From the NCBI GenBank assembly GCA_003529325.1, contig DPVW01000109.1, positions 1-9,381 on the forward strand: a DNA stretch of 9,381 nucleotides, in the 5' to 3' direction. Both the position numbers and the translations under genes were made by a program. Source of the stretch: Candidatus Latescibacterota bacterium. Lineage in GTDB: Bacteria; Latescibacterota; UBA2968; UBA8231. Every line of letters starts with the position of its first letter. Position 1 is the stretch's first letter. Under the pieces are notes generated by a model. That model worked only from the letters and a program-made list of their open reading frames with translations. It was not told the DNA's origin and did no database searches. This document shows positions 1 through 6,867 of this stretch, piece by piece.

Positions 1-1007
1 ACTTCGATCGCAGAATACAATTGCGCTCCCTTGCTGCCGATGTTCCCCAACGGCACCCGTGCAAGAAGCTTGGTCTCGGCTACCCTTTCCAGCTTGTTGA
101 TGCCATTGCCAACCTCGAGGGCGTAGGCATGGCCGCAGGCCAGAGCGCAACGCACGGCGACGTCACCGTAATCGACTCGCATACCGAAGGGAAAACTGAC
201 AAAGTCCAGGTTCTCACCACGCGACTTCAACACCTCATAGGCATCTTCGATTTCTTCCCGAACCTGCCACTCCTGAGTCAACCTGCCGAGAGGGGCGTGA
301 CTCCTGGTATGCGAACAGAACGTGATGCCATGCTGCTTCATCGACGTGATCTGATCCCATTCCAGATACGTGCGTTGTTCCCTAGCGATCTCGCCGAGGG
401 ACAGGCCCAACTCTTCGAGCACACGATCCAGTAGCCGCGTTTTCAGATTGCTCTCGAAGTTCGCACGACACCAGGCCAATATCTCCGGCTCCCCACACGA
501 GGCATCGGTGACGTGTTCAGCAGCCAACCGATTGAACAACTCCGTCACGGTCTGAGCACCGAATTCTGCCAGCAGATAGCTGACCAGATGCACCCATGTG
601 AGGGTGTTGTTGCCAACCGTCGCGGTGTTGAGAAATACGGTGGCGGGCAATCCACGCTCCCGTAAGGCGGGAAGCGCCTCCGTGTACACACTGCGCAGAC
701 CGTCGTCGAAGGAAATCGAACAGACGGGGGGATCTGTTGTTGCGGTAGAGGAAAACATCTCCTCCACAGCCTCCTGCAGTGGCAGGATCCGGTAGTGGGC
801 GAGCAGGTAGTCGAGATGTGATTCGAAGACATCTCTCGGCGTCTCATCCCGCAGAAAACGAAAGCAGGGACTCTGACCGTCACCGATTCCATGGTAGTAG
901 ACGAGTCTTGGATCGCGTCCGGATCTGACGGGCCGACGCAGGCCAATCGTCCACAGACAGGAACCCAGCCTGTCGGTTGCCGCGAGAAACATGCCGTTCG
1001 CATTCAC
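1..1007 (-). CDS. Polysaccharide deacetylase (NodB-type), 3' end beyond window
   Basis: A carbohydrate esterase 4 (NodB homology) protein, expected to remove N-acetyl groups from an amino-sugar polymer or lipid-linked glycan using a metal ion. Counting from the GTG at 1007, 335 codons are visible and the frame is still open at base 1. The sequence shows SFDDG at 99-103 (Asp101 catalytic base, Asp102 metal ligand), the metal motif SHTRSH at 232-237 (His233 and His237), and SFPFG at 271-275, the usual motif after it. About 130 residues separate the Asp pair from the His pair, far more than in short NodB domains, so residues 135-225 form a long insert. No signal peptide is clear; VYYHG at 36-40 is a common N-terminal strand in this family. 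GTG 1007 overlaps the upstream stop as GTGA, suggesting coupling; ATG 992 is an equally possible start. Family is clear, substrate unknown. Confidence 0.88.
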   Translation of the reverse strand, partial: MNANGMFLAATDRLGSCLWTIGLRRPVRSGRDPRLVYYHGIGDGQSPCFRFLRDETPRDVFESHLDYLLAHYRILPLQEAVEEMFSSTATTDPPVCSISFDDGLRSVYTEALPALRERGLPATVFLNTATVGNNTLTWVHLVSYLLAEFGAQTVTELFNRLAAEHVTDASCGEPEILAWCRANFESNLKTRLLDRVLEELGLSLGEIAREQRTYLEWDQITSMKQHGITFCSHTRSHAPLGRLTQEWQVREEIEDAYEVLKSRGENLDFVSFPFGMRVDYGDVAVRCALACGHAYALEVGNGINKLERVAETKLLARVPLGNIGSKGAQLYSAIE

Positions 1008-1825
1008 TGCGTGCGACTCGCCGCAATGTCGCGCCGCAGACTGCCACGGCGTATCCGCCACTCCATCACCAGTTCCTGGACGAAAGTCAGATCCCTGAAG
1101 AAATACTCCCTTCCAACACCCAGATCCTGCACTTGGCCTGACAGATCGGCGCCACCCGCCAGATCTCGTGCTGCCTGCGCGTAGATCTGGGCCCCGGCGC
1201 AGACAGCTCGGGCGAATGCCGAATACGGATCATCCTCGTCTTGTAGGGGTGCCTGCACGGTACTGAAGATCCTGCCACCATCGAGATTTGCCGTGCACTC
1301 GTGCACGGTAGCCCCCACCATCGACGGCTCGCGATTATACAGAGGCCAGAACACGGTGCCACTGCCTCGATAATGGGGAGAGATCCCGGTGTGCAGATTC
1401 AGGGCGATTTTGCTGGGGGTTTGCAGAGCTCTCTTCCTGATAACGGAAGTGCCATACACGAGCAGAACGTCCGGCGCCATCTTCTTGAGCCAGTCAATCG
1501 ATGGCGGCGCATTCACCGACGCCACCTCGGCGAGTTGGCACTTGCTGGGCAATTGCAGTAGCTGATAGCCGACGATCTCGCGCAGTGCCTGATCCCTTCT
1601 ACGATCTTGACCTAGCAGTTTGCGTACAGATTTGGTCGCGACTCTCTCCAGATTCCTCAGAACGCCATACCGTCTATGAATCTTGCGTAACCTGGACAGG
1701 CTCAATTCAACGCCGGGACGTTGCTCGACGATGACCCCCGCCAACCGATCACCAAGCGCATCGGCGAGCGCATGAGTGACGTAGGTATGTTCCGGACCTT
1801 GGGCTGTGGCGATGACGAACTTCAT
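1004..1825 (-). CDS. Formyltransferase family protein (sugar or small-molecule N-formyltransferase)
   Basis: A 273-residue protein of the formyl_trans_N family, which moves a formyl group from 10-formyltetrahydrofolate to an amine. The core is visible at 141-160: Asn143 and His145 in the NLH catalytic motif, then SPHYRGSGTVFW. Asp182 in LDGGRIF is the third member of the Asn-His-Asp catalytic set. Met-tRNA formyltransferase is about 315 residues with a C-terminal OB domain; that domain is not visible here, and the N-terminal AQGPEHTYV segment resembles formyltransferases found in polysaccharide clusters. It is therefore unlikely to be the housekeeping fmt gene. The start lies 16 bases after the upstream dioxygenase stop, and its TGA overlaps a possible GTG start of the deacetylase. 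An inferred role is N-formylation of an amino sugar exposed by that deacetylase. Confidence 0.85.
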   Translation of the reverse strand: MKFVIATAQGPEHTYVTHALADALGDRLAGVIVEQRPGVELSLSRLRKIHRRYGVLRNLERVATKSVRKLLGQDRRRDQALREIVGYQLLQLPSKCQLAEVASVNAPPSIDWLKKMAPDVLLVYGTSVIRKRALQTPSKIALNLHTGISPHYRGSGTVFWPLYNREPSMVGATVHECTANLDGGRIFSTVQAPLQDEDDPYSAFARAVCAGAQIYAQAARDLAGGADLSGQVQDLGVGREYFFRDLTFVQELVMEWRIRRGSLRRDIAASRTQ

Positions 1826-1841
1826 TACTCAGCCCTGCAGC

Positions 1842-2687
1842 TCACAAACCCTCACGGGAGCGTTGCTGCAGGTCGTAGAGTGATGCCACCTCGTCTTTGT
1901 ATTGTGGGATCGGAAACTGGGTCAGGTTGAAACGCGCCATCGCAGGCCGCTCCCCTCTTACCAGCCGCGCGTGCAGATCGTGTTTCTGCGTCATCGGCCC
2001 ATTGTAGATGGGGTAGGCGTCGGCCGCTCGATAGCTGAGGATCAGCGTCCGTCGGTTGCGTGCGGATGCGTTGGGCGCGGATGCGTGTGGTGCCAGTCCA
2101 TGCATAAAGATCGCCGTGCCGGCGTCACCGCTGATGCTCACCGCCTTCGACTCATCGACGCTTTCCGTCACCCGCCCCTGGAAATAGCCATCGATGCTGT
2201 GATTGAGCAGCGCTTGGTGATGTGCCCCCGGCAGAATCTTCAACGCACCATTGCTCTCATCTGTATCATCCAGATAGAACAACACCGCCAGGGAGTCGCT
2301 GTTCGTCATCGGATAATAGGACAAGTCCTGGTGCCACTCGACGACGGACCCGAGATTGGCGGGTTTCACATTCAGCTTGCTGTAATGGAACAGGATATTG
2401 GGCCCGAATAGCTGCTCCACACTGCCGATGAGCTGCTCCATGTCCGAGAGTTCTCGCGCCCGCAGGTAGTAGCTGCACGGTTCGTACAGCCGCCGGACCG
2501 CCGTGCCTTGGGGTGGCTGATCCGGCTCCATTTCCATACGCTCCGCGTCATGCTGGTCACGGGTGTTGCCGGCGATCACCTCGGACGCTTCCGCCAGTAG
2601 CCCATCGACGATGTCAACGTCCAGGAACCCGGGACAGACGGTGAAGCCATCGGTGTTGAATCCGTGAATCTGCTCCTGCGTCAGCAT
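1842..2687 (-). CDS. PhyH-family Fe(II)/2-oxoglutarate dioxygenase (canonical HxD)
   Basis: A 281-residue cytosolic enzyme of the phytanoyl-CoA dioxygenase (PhyH) family, which usually hydroxylates a small molecule with O2, Fe(II) and 2-oxoglutarate. From ATG 2687 it begins MLTQEQIHGFNTDGFTV, a typical PhyH start. The iron triad is intact: WHQD at 118-121 gives His119 and Asp121, and the distal ligand is probably His201 in APHASAPN, followed by Asn206 and an Arg-rich strand (210-213) suited to binding the 2-oxoglutarate carboxylate. LDDTDESNGALKILPGAHH (139-157) is the usual core. The frame opens upstream to 2726, inside the amidase gene, but ATG 2687 lies 2 bases after the amidase stop and has a GGAGG at 2698-2702. 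The substrate cannot be read from sequence; the neighbours suggest an amide-containing metabolite or glycan precursor. Confidence 0.9.
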   Translation of the reverse strand: MLTQEQIHGFNTDGFTVCPGFLDVDIVDGLLAEASEVIAGNTRDQHDAERMEMEPDQPPQGTAVRRLYEPCSYYLRARELSDMEQLIGSVEQLFGPNILFHYSKLNVKPANLGSVVEWHQDLSYYPMTNSDSLAVLFYLDDTDESNGALKILPGAHHQALLNHSIDGYFQGRVTESVDESKAVSISGDAGTAIFMHGLAPHASAPNASARNRRTLILSYRAADAYPIYNGPMTQKHDLHARLVRGERPAMARFNLTQFPIPQYKDEVASLYDLQQRSREGL

Positions 2688-2689
2688 GT

Positions 2690-4099
2690 CTAAAAGTCCT
2701 CCATTGATGGTCTGTGCTGTGCCCATGGCGCCAGTTCTTCAAAGGCCCGCGCCGCACGCAGCACGGTGCGATCCTGGCGAAAGCCACCCACGATCTGCAA
2801 GCCCACGGGTAAACCCTCGACAAAACCGCAGGGCACACTCGCCGCCGGCAGACCGGTGACATTCATGGGATACGTGAAGGCCGTCCACCCAAGGTATGTC
2901 GTCTTGTGTCCGGCGATGGCGCCTGGGTGGTCATCACCGGCGGCGAAAGCCGTGCATGGCAGCGTCGGCGTCAGCATGATATCGTAGGCGTCGAACAAGA
3001 CGCGCCAGGACTCGTAGTACTGGCTGCGTTCGATATACGCCTGAGCCACGTCGGTGCCAGTGAAGGTGAGTCCCTCGTCGATGACGGCGGCGAGCCCCGG
3101 CGTGAGATCATCACGCACCGTGTCGAAATCATCCCGGAAGTACGCGGCAAATGCCGTCGACCACATGACATGCACGAGCCGCCACGGATCCGCCGCCTCG
3201 GGGTGTGCCTCGACGACGGTACATCCCAGCTCCTCGAAACGTCTGGCCGCGGCAGCCGCCACATCCACCACCGCTGGATCGACGGCGGCATACCCCAGAT
3301 CCGGTGACCATGCGACACGCAGACCGGCGATACCACCCTCGAGATCCGCCAGAGACACGGTTTCGGGTGTCATGGATGACCGATCGAGAGGATCCGCTCC
3401 CGCCATGGCAGCCAGCATCAGCACAGCGTCGCCTACACTGCGCGTGATGGGGCCGGCATGGGACAAGGTCTGCACGACACTCGCAGGGTGCTGCGGCACA
3501 CTGCCCCACGTAGGCTTGAAGCCGAAGGCCCCGGAGAATCCTGCTGGAATACGGATCGAACCGGCGCCATCCGTTCCTTGCGACAGGGGTCCCAGGCCGG
3601 CGACGACCGCCGCCGCTGCACCACCACTCGAACCACCCGGTGTCCGGCCGTAGCGCCACGGATTGTGCGTCGGTCCTACGACGCGGTTGCCGGAGTCCCC
3701 CTTCCAGCCCAGTTCTGGCGTATTCGTCTTACCGAGCAACACCATGCCCGCCTGGTGCAATCGTCGGGCCAGGGGTGCGTCGAAGTCGGGCACCCAGTCA
3801 GCGGTCAGCAGTGAGCCGCGCGTCGTGCGGATGCCCTTCGTAACCGTCAGATCCTTGAGCGATCCGGGGATCCCGGCAAGCGACGGCACGGGATCTCCAG
3901 AGGCATACTCAGCTTCCGCCGCCCGCGCCTGTGCCAAGGCCCGCTCCGCCGTCACCGTCACGTAGGCATTGAGCTTCGGGTCGATCGCCTCGATGCGCCG
4001 CAGTGTCGCCTCGGCGACCTCTACCGGCGATAACTCGCCACTTTTGAAACACCGCCGCAACTCGACTGCGGACAGATAGCAGATATCGCTGTCATTCAT
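2690..4099 (-). CDS. Amidase signature (AS) family hydrolase
   Basis: A full-length (469 residues) amidase signature enzyme that hydrolyses, or in some relatives transfers, a carboxamide. The Ser-cisSer-Lys triad is visible: Lys82 in SLKDL, cis-Ser157 in GGSSGG (155-160) and nucleophile Ser181 in DGAGSIRIPA. The spacings (75 between Lys and cis-Ser, 24 between the serines) match those of fatty acid amide hydrolase (Lys142, Ser217, Ser241). GKTNTPELGWKGDS (123-136) and the C-terminal PVGLQIVGG (431-439) are also typical. It is not convincingly GatA: no gatB or gatC lies nearby and length and context differ. The start ATG overlaps the upstream dioxygenase stop by four bases (ATGA, 4096-4099), with GAGG just before it. 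It lies between two PhyH dioxygenase genes, so the substrate may be an amide made or oxidised by them (inference). Confidence 0.92.
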   Translation of the reverse strand: MNDSDICYLSAVELRRCFKSGELSPVEVAEATLRRIEAIDPKLNAYVTVTAERALAQARAAEAEYASGDPVPSLAGIPGSLKDLTVTKGIRTTRGSLLTADWVPDFDAPLARRLHQAGMVLLGKTNTPELGWKGDSGNRVVGPTHNPWRYGRTPGGSSGGAAAAVVAGLGPLSQGTDGAGSIRIPAGFSGAFGFKPTWGSVPQHPASVVQTLSHAGPITRSVGDAVLMLAAMAGADPLDRSSMTPETVSLADLEGGIAGLRVAWSPDLGYAAVDPAVVDVAAAAARRFEELGCTVVEAHPEAADPWRLVHVMWSTAFAAYFRDDFDTVRDDLTPGLAAVIDEGLTFTGTDVAQAYIERSQYYESWRVLFDAYDIMLTPTLPCTAFAAGDDHPGAIAGHKTTYLGWTAFTYPMNVTGLPAASVPCGFVEGLPVGLQIVGGFRQDRTVLRAARAFEELAPWAQHRPSMEDF

Positions 4100-4971
4100 A
4101 CGTCCTCGGGCGGTCTTCGTGGTGGCAGGGGTTGCATGATGGCGTGCTGATCATCGGTCAGGCTCGCCAACAGTCGCTGTGACGGTACATAATGGAAGCG
4201 CGTACGAATCCAGCGCGGAGAGTAGCGATACAGCACCATACGACGGCGCCCCTCGTTGGTACGTTGCGCCGAACCATGGGTGATGGCATCGGTGAACATC
4301 AGCACGTCCCCCTTGTCCATATACAGTTCCCTCATGCCGATGGCACTGCCCGCCGCCTCATCGCTTCGATACACGGCGTTGGCTTCGGCCTGTTTCGGAT
4401 GGGGGAGTGCGGATTTGTGGCTGCCACGGATGATCGTCGTTGCCCCATCACCGGGGCCGATATCGGTAAGGGCGGTGATGACATTGATCTGGCCCACCAT
4501 CCAGGCGCCGGTATTGGGTTGTCGGAAGGTCATATACGGAATCGACAGGTGGCCACCACTGTGGATGCCGATATAGCCTCCCTGTTTGCGAATGTTGAGC
4601 AAGGTCTCGTGCAGCGACAACCCGTTGCGATCCGAATCCACAAATCGCCGTACGTGATCCACCCATGAGGGATGATCGATATGCCGCTCAAAGACCGGAC
4701 CGGCTTCGACGATGTTCTGAAAGTTGATGCCGTCAGGACCACTGTAGGTGTGGGTCTCCACGTGACCGATCCACTGGCTATCGACATGTCCCCGTTGCGG
4801 AGGTGTCTCGTCCATATAGTGTTGGTGGGCGTGGGCCCACTGATTCATCTCGGCAACGTCAGCCGGCGCCACCGCCTGCTTCAGGATCAAGTAACCGTAC
4901 AGCTCGAAGAAGTAATCGATCAGTTGTTCATCCTCCCGATCCTCGGGCCGGATGACGGGGTCTTCACTCAC
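4096..4971 (-). CDS. PhyH-family protein with HxG in place of HxD
   Basis: A 291-residue PhyH-superfamily protein, probably the first gene of the five-gene minus-strand run. The double-stranded beta-helix core is recognisable: GAWMVGQINVITALTDIGPGDGATTIIRGSHKS (155-187, the PGDG...GSHKS signature) and MFTDAITHGSAQRTNEGRRR (225-244), where His232 is the distal iron ligand and the arginines suit 2-oxoglutarate binding. At the usual HxD/E position the protein reads GIHSGGH (135-141): His137 is present but Gly139 replaces the carboxylate. Other PhyH proteins of this sub-type, as I recall them, also have LHGG here. His-x-Gly/Ala marks Fe/2-oxoglutarate halogenases, where halide fills the vacant site, so oxygenase, halogenase or altered chemistry are all open. 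GTG 4971 is chosen for its GAGG (4979-4982, 7-base spacing) and family-like N-terminus. ATG 5112, with AGGAG eight bases upstream, would add 47 residues antisense to the acetyltransferase relic and seems less likely. Confidence 0.85.
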   Translation of the reverse strand: MSEDPVIRPEDREDEQLIDYFFELYGYLILKQAVAPADVAEMNQWAHAHQHYMDETPPQRGHVDSQWIGHVETHTYSGPDGINFQNIVEAGPVFERHIDHPSWVDHVRRFVDSDRNGLSLHETLLNIRKQGGYIGIHSGGHLSIPYMTFRQPNTGAWMVGQINVITALTDIGPGDGATTIIRGSHKSALPHPKQAEANAVYRSDEAAGSAIGMRELYMDKGDVLMFTDAITHGSAQRTNEGRRRMVLYRYSPRWIRTRFHYVPSQRLLASLTDDQHAIMQPLPPRRPPEDV

Positions 4972-5045
4972 AGTCGCGCCTCGTGGCTGGTGTGGATGCG
5001 TGTGGAAGCTATTGGGCCCAGCCTGTTCGCGCGAACCGATTTGAC

Positions 5046-5335
5046 ATGGTTCGGACAACCCCGACTCGATCAGCCTTCGCCCCATTACAGCGACCAACGT
5101 CTTCGATATCATCAAGCTGTCTCCTACCTTGCTGCACGGACAGGACAAGTTCGTTGCCGCCAACGCCGTCTCGCTGGCGCAGGCGTACACGAACGCCAGA
5201 GCCTGGCCCCGAGGCATCTACTGCAACGAGGCCGCCGTCGGTTTCCTCATGTTCGATGATGACCCGAGCAAGCCAGAGTATTTCCTCTGGCGTCTGATCA
5301 TCGGCGGCGAATTTCAGGGCAAGGGGTACGGCCGG
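5046..5335 (+). pseudogene. Truncated, frame-broken GNAT acetyltransferase relic
   Basis: The plus-strand frame after the TGA at 5042-5044 reads as the first half of a GNAT N-acetyltransferase of the PaiA/BltD-like group: SISLRPITATNVFDIIKL, then HGQDKFVAANAVSLAQAY, GIYCNEAAVGFLMF, and WRLIIGGEFQGKGYGR, where QGKGYGR is the acetyl-CoA pyrophosphate loop (motif A). There is no ATG in this frame. An ATG at 5046 lies in another frame and would join it if the C-run at 5059-5062 had one more base, giving an N-terminus MVRTTPDSISLRP. After GYGRR the protein loses all similarity and roughly 60-70 residues of the C-terminal half are missing. The strand is opposite to the flanking genes. Family is confident; non-functionality follows from the lost start and lost C-terminal half. 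A sequencing error could explain the C-run but not the truncation. Confidence 0.7.
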
Positions 5336-5348
5336 CGCGCCAGGAGAC

Positions 5349-5687
5349 ATGATTCCGGAATGGACGGCGCTGTTGGATCGGGTCAGAGAGGTCTTCGACG
5401 CACATCTATAAGATGAAGATACCGCGGAACTGGAGGAGAAGAGCCTCGCCATCTTCTGGCCAGTCCTGGAGCAAGCCACCAGAGCGCAACGACGCTGGCG
5501 CCCGACGTTCGAAGAGCGACCGTATGAATCGTGGTCATTCGACTATCGGGGAGAGGACCGGCTCAACATCCACATCGCCAATACGTACAGCTCCGAGTCT
5601 CCACTCAGGGATCGAATTCGCCGCGGCCCTCGTCCGCATGCTGGAGGACTCGCAGAGAAACAGGCCCGACATCGAGATAGTTGCCGG
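5349..5687 (+). pseudogene. Decayed gene of unknown family (nonsense, frameshift, 3' truncation)
   Basis: An interrupted plus-strand coding stretch. From ATG 5349 it reads MIPEWTALLDRVREVFDAHL, hits TAA at 5409-5411, then continues in the same frame as DEDTAELEEKSLAIFWPVL and on through RRWRPTFEERPYESWSF and RLNIHIANTYSSESPLRDR. Near 5612-5618 the protein-like signal jumps to the next frame (EFAAALVRMLEDSQRNRPDIEIVA), consistent with one extra base. It ends where the aldolase gene stops (5688), so a C-terminal part is missing. Amino-acid composition is protein-like over about 110 residues, and the TAA is one substitution from a Tyr codon. It resembles an uncharacterised protein type I have seen, which I cannot name; no enzymatic motif is recognisable. 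It follows the GNAT relic on the same strand, and the two were probably brought together by a deletion. Confidence 0.55.
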
Positions 5688-6680
5688 TTACTCTTCCGCC
5701 GTCAGTTCGTCGTAGAACTTGACGATGTCGCCCCGGTCCTTGGAGGCGTTGAAGGCCATGCCCGAACGGGGGTGCTCATTGCGCACACCCGTGATCATGT
5801 AGGGATAGTCGAACCCCCACATCAATTTCTCACGCATCGGTTCGATATGCTGCTGGATGCAGTCGAGCACCGGGCGCAGGTGGTAGGCGGGGTTGTGCAG
5901 GAAGCTGAGCAACAGTTCCATCTGGCAGTTGCCGGCGCCACGTCCGAGCCCGGCAAAACTGGCATCGAGGTAATTGGCCCCCTTGATGAGCGCCTGGATG
6001 GTGTTGCCGAATGCCAATTGACGGTTGTTGTGGCAGTGGATGCCGATCTCCTTGCCCTTGCCCTTCACCGCCGCCAGATGTTTCTCCACCAGCGCCTCGA
6101 CCTGCTCGGAGTAGAGGAAGCCGAAACTGTCGACGACGTAGATGACATTCACCGGTGTCTCGGCGAGCATCTCCAGCGCTTCGTCGAGTTCGCGCTCGGG
6201 AATGGTCGATCCCGCCATAATGTTGACACAGGTCTCGTAGCCCTTGTCGTGAGCGTCCTTGACCATACGAATCGCCAGGGGAATCTGATGGATGTAACAG
6301 GCGACGCGGATCATGTCGAGGACACTCTGTTCCTTGGGCAGGATATCGGTCTCGTAGTCACTCTTCTCCGCATCGGACATGGCTGACAACTTCAGCGGGG
6401 TGTCGTTGTCGCCGACGATACGGCGTACGTCTTCTTCGCGGGAGTGACGCCAGGGACCAAAATCTTTGGTCGGAAACTGCGTGCGGCTGTTGATGTAGCC
6501 GATCTCCATGTAGTCGATACCAGCGGCAACGCAGGCGTCGTAGACACTTTTAACCACGGCATCGTCAAACTTGGAGTCATTCATCAGTCCACCATCACGG
6601 ATGGTGGCGTCGAGGACTTTAATCTCCTCGCGGTAGGACAGCCAGCGCTCGGCTGCGGAATCTGGTCCGGCTTCAGTCAT
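5688..6680 (-). CDS. HMGL-like (DRE-TIM) aldolase family protein
   Basis: A 330-residue TIM-barrel protein of the HMG-CoA lyase-like/DRE-TIM superfamily, which cleaves or forms C-C bonds next to a 2-oxo or thioester group using a divalent metal. LDATIRDGG (23-31) gives the metal-binding Asp24 and catalytic Arg28; GIHCHNN (213-219) gives metal ligands His215 and His217; the loop AGLGRGAGNCQMELLL (243-258) is typical. The His expected two residues after RDG in 4-hydroxy-2-oxovalerate aldolases (RDGxH) is absent (RDGGL), and the C-terminal DmpG communication domain is not recognisable. It fits the aldolase-catalytic-domain proteins with a DxTxRDGG motif rather than a named catabolic enzyme. ATG 6680 has GAGAG a few bases upstream. 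It does not obviously belong to the five-gene run, being separated by 0.7 kb of relics. Reaction unknown. Confidence 0.85.
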   Translation of the reverse strand: MTEAGPDSAAERWLSYREEIKVLDATIRDGGLMNDSKFDDAVVKSVYDACVAAGIDYMEIGYINSRTQFPTKDFGPWRHSREEDVRRIVGDNDTPLKLSAMSDAEKSDYETDILPKEQSVLDMIRVACYIHQIPLAIRMVKDAHDKGYETCVNIMAGSTIPERELDEALEMLAETPVNVIYVVDSFGFLYSEQVEALVEKHLAAVKGKGKEIGIHCHNNRQLAFGNTIQALIKGANYLDASFAGLGRGAGNCQMELLLSFLHNPAYHLRPVLDCIQQHIEPMREKLMWGFDYPYMITGVRNEHPRSGMAFNASKDRGDIVKFYDELTAEE

Positions 6681-6867
6681 TATTGGCTCTCGTCAAACGG
6701 CTGGAAGTTCAATGTGAGAAAACCAAATAAGCCCACGACGGCCGCTTCGCGCCACCCCTTCTGCAGAAAGGAGGTCTCACACTGGGGGAGCACCGGCATG
6801 ACCCCATCAGTGGCAGGCATCAAAACCTGCCGACGCCTTTGAGCAAGTGCAGCCTTTGAGGAGCCGG
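6681..6867. promoter_or_regulatory. Divergent intergenic region with two inverted repeats
   Basis: This 187-base gap separates the start of the aldolase gene (minus) from the small plus-strand gene, so it should hold both promoters. Two dyads are visible: TTCTGCAGAA at 6759-6768, extended by CC and AAGG flanks, and GGCAGG-8 bases-CCTGCC at 6812-6831. AAAGGAGG at 6768-6775 is a near-perfect ribosome-binding sequence but has no ATG, GTG or TTG 5-10 bases downstream. A 14-codon reading frame from ATG 6798 (ends 6842) is too short to call a gene. No convincing -35/-10 pair was found by eye. The dyads might be operators or transcript hairpins. Confidence 0.35.

Noticed and set aside
545..1003. 152-codon open frame on the minus strand
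   Set aside because: It is rich in Cys, Arg and Pro and lies in the wrong frame over the polysaccharide deacetylase, whose DDG and HxxxH motifs define the real frame.
2688..2726. Start of the second PhyH gene at 2726 (MGTAQTINGGLLD...)
   Set aside because: It would overlap the amidase C-terminus; ATG 2687 has a GGAGG and a family-like N-terminus.
3054..3653. 199-codon plus-strand open frame opposite the amidase
   Set aside because: It is a shadow of a GC-rich gene with no motif; the amidase frame has the full catalytic triad.
4972..5217. N-terminal extension of the first PhyH protein to ATG 5112 or to 5217
   Set aside because: The added residues do not look like a PhyH N-terminus and lie antisense to the acetyltransferase relic; GTG 4971 has a GAGG at good spacing. 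The AGGAG before ATG 5112 keeps this a minor option.
5772..6386. 204-codon plus-strand open frame opposite the aldolase
   Set aside because: It is the antisense shadow of the aldolase, whose metal-binding motifs are intact.
6798..6842. 14-codon leader-peptide-like frame (MTPSVAGIKTCRRL)
   Set aside because: It is short with no attenuator-like codon run; chance alone explains it.
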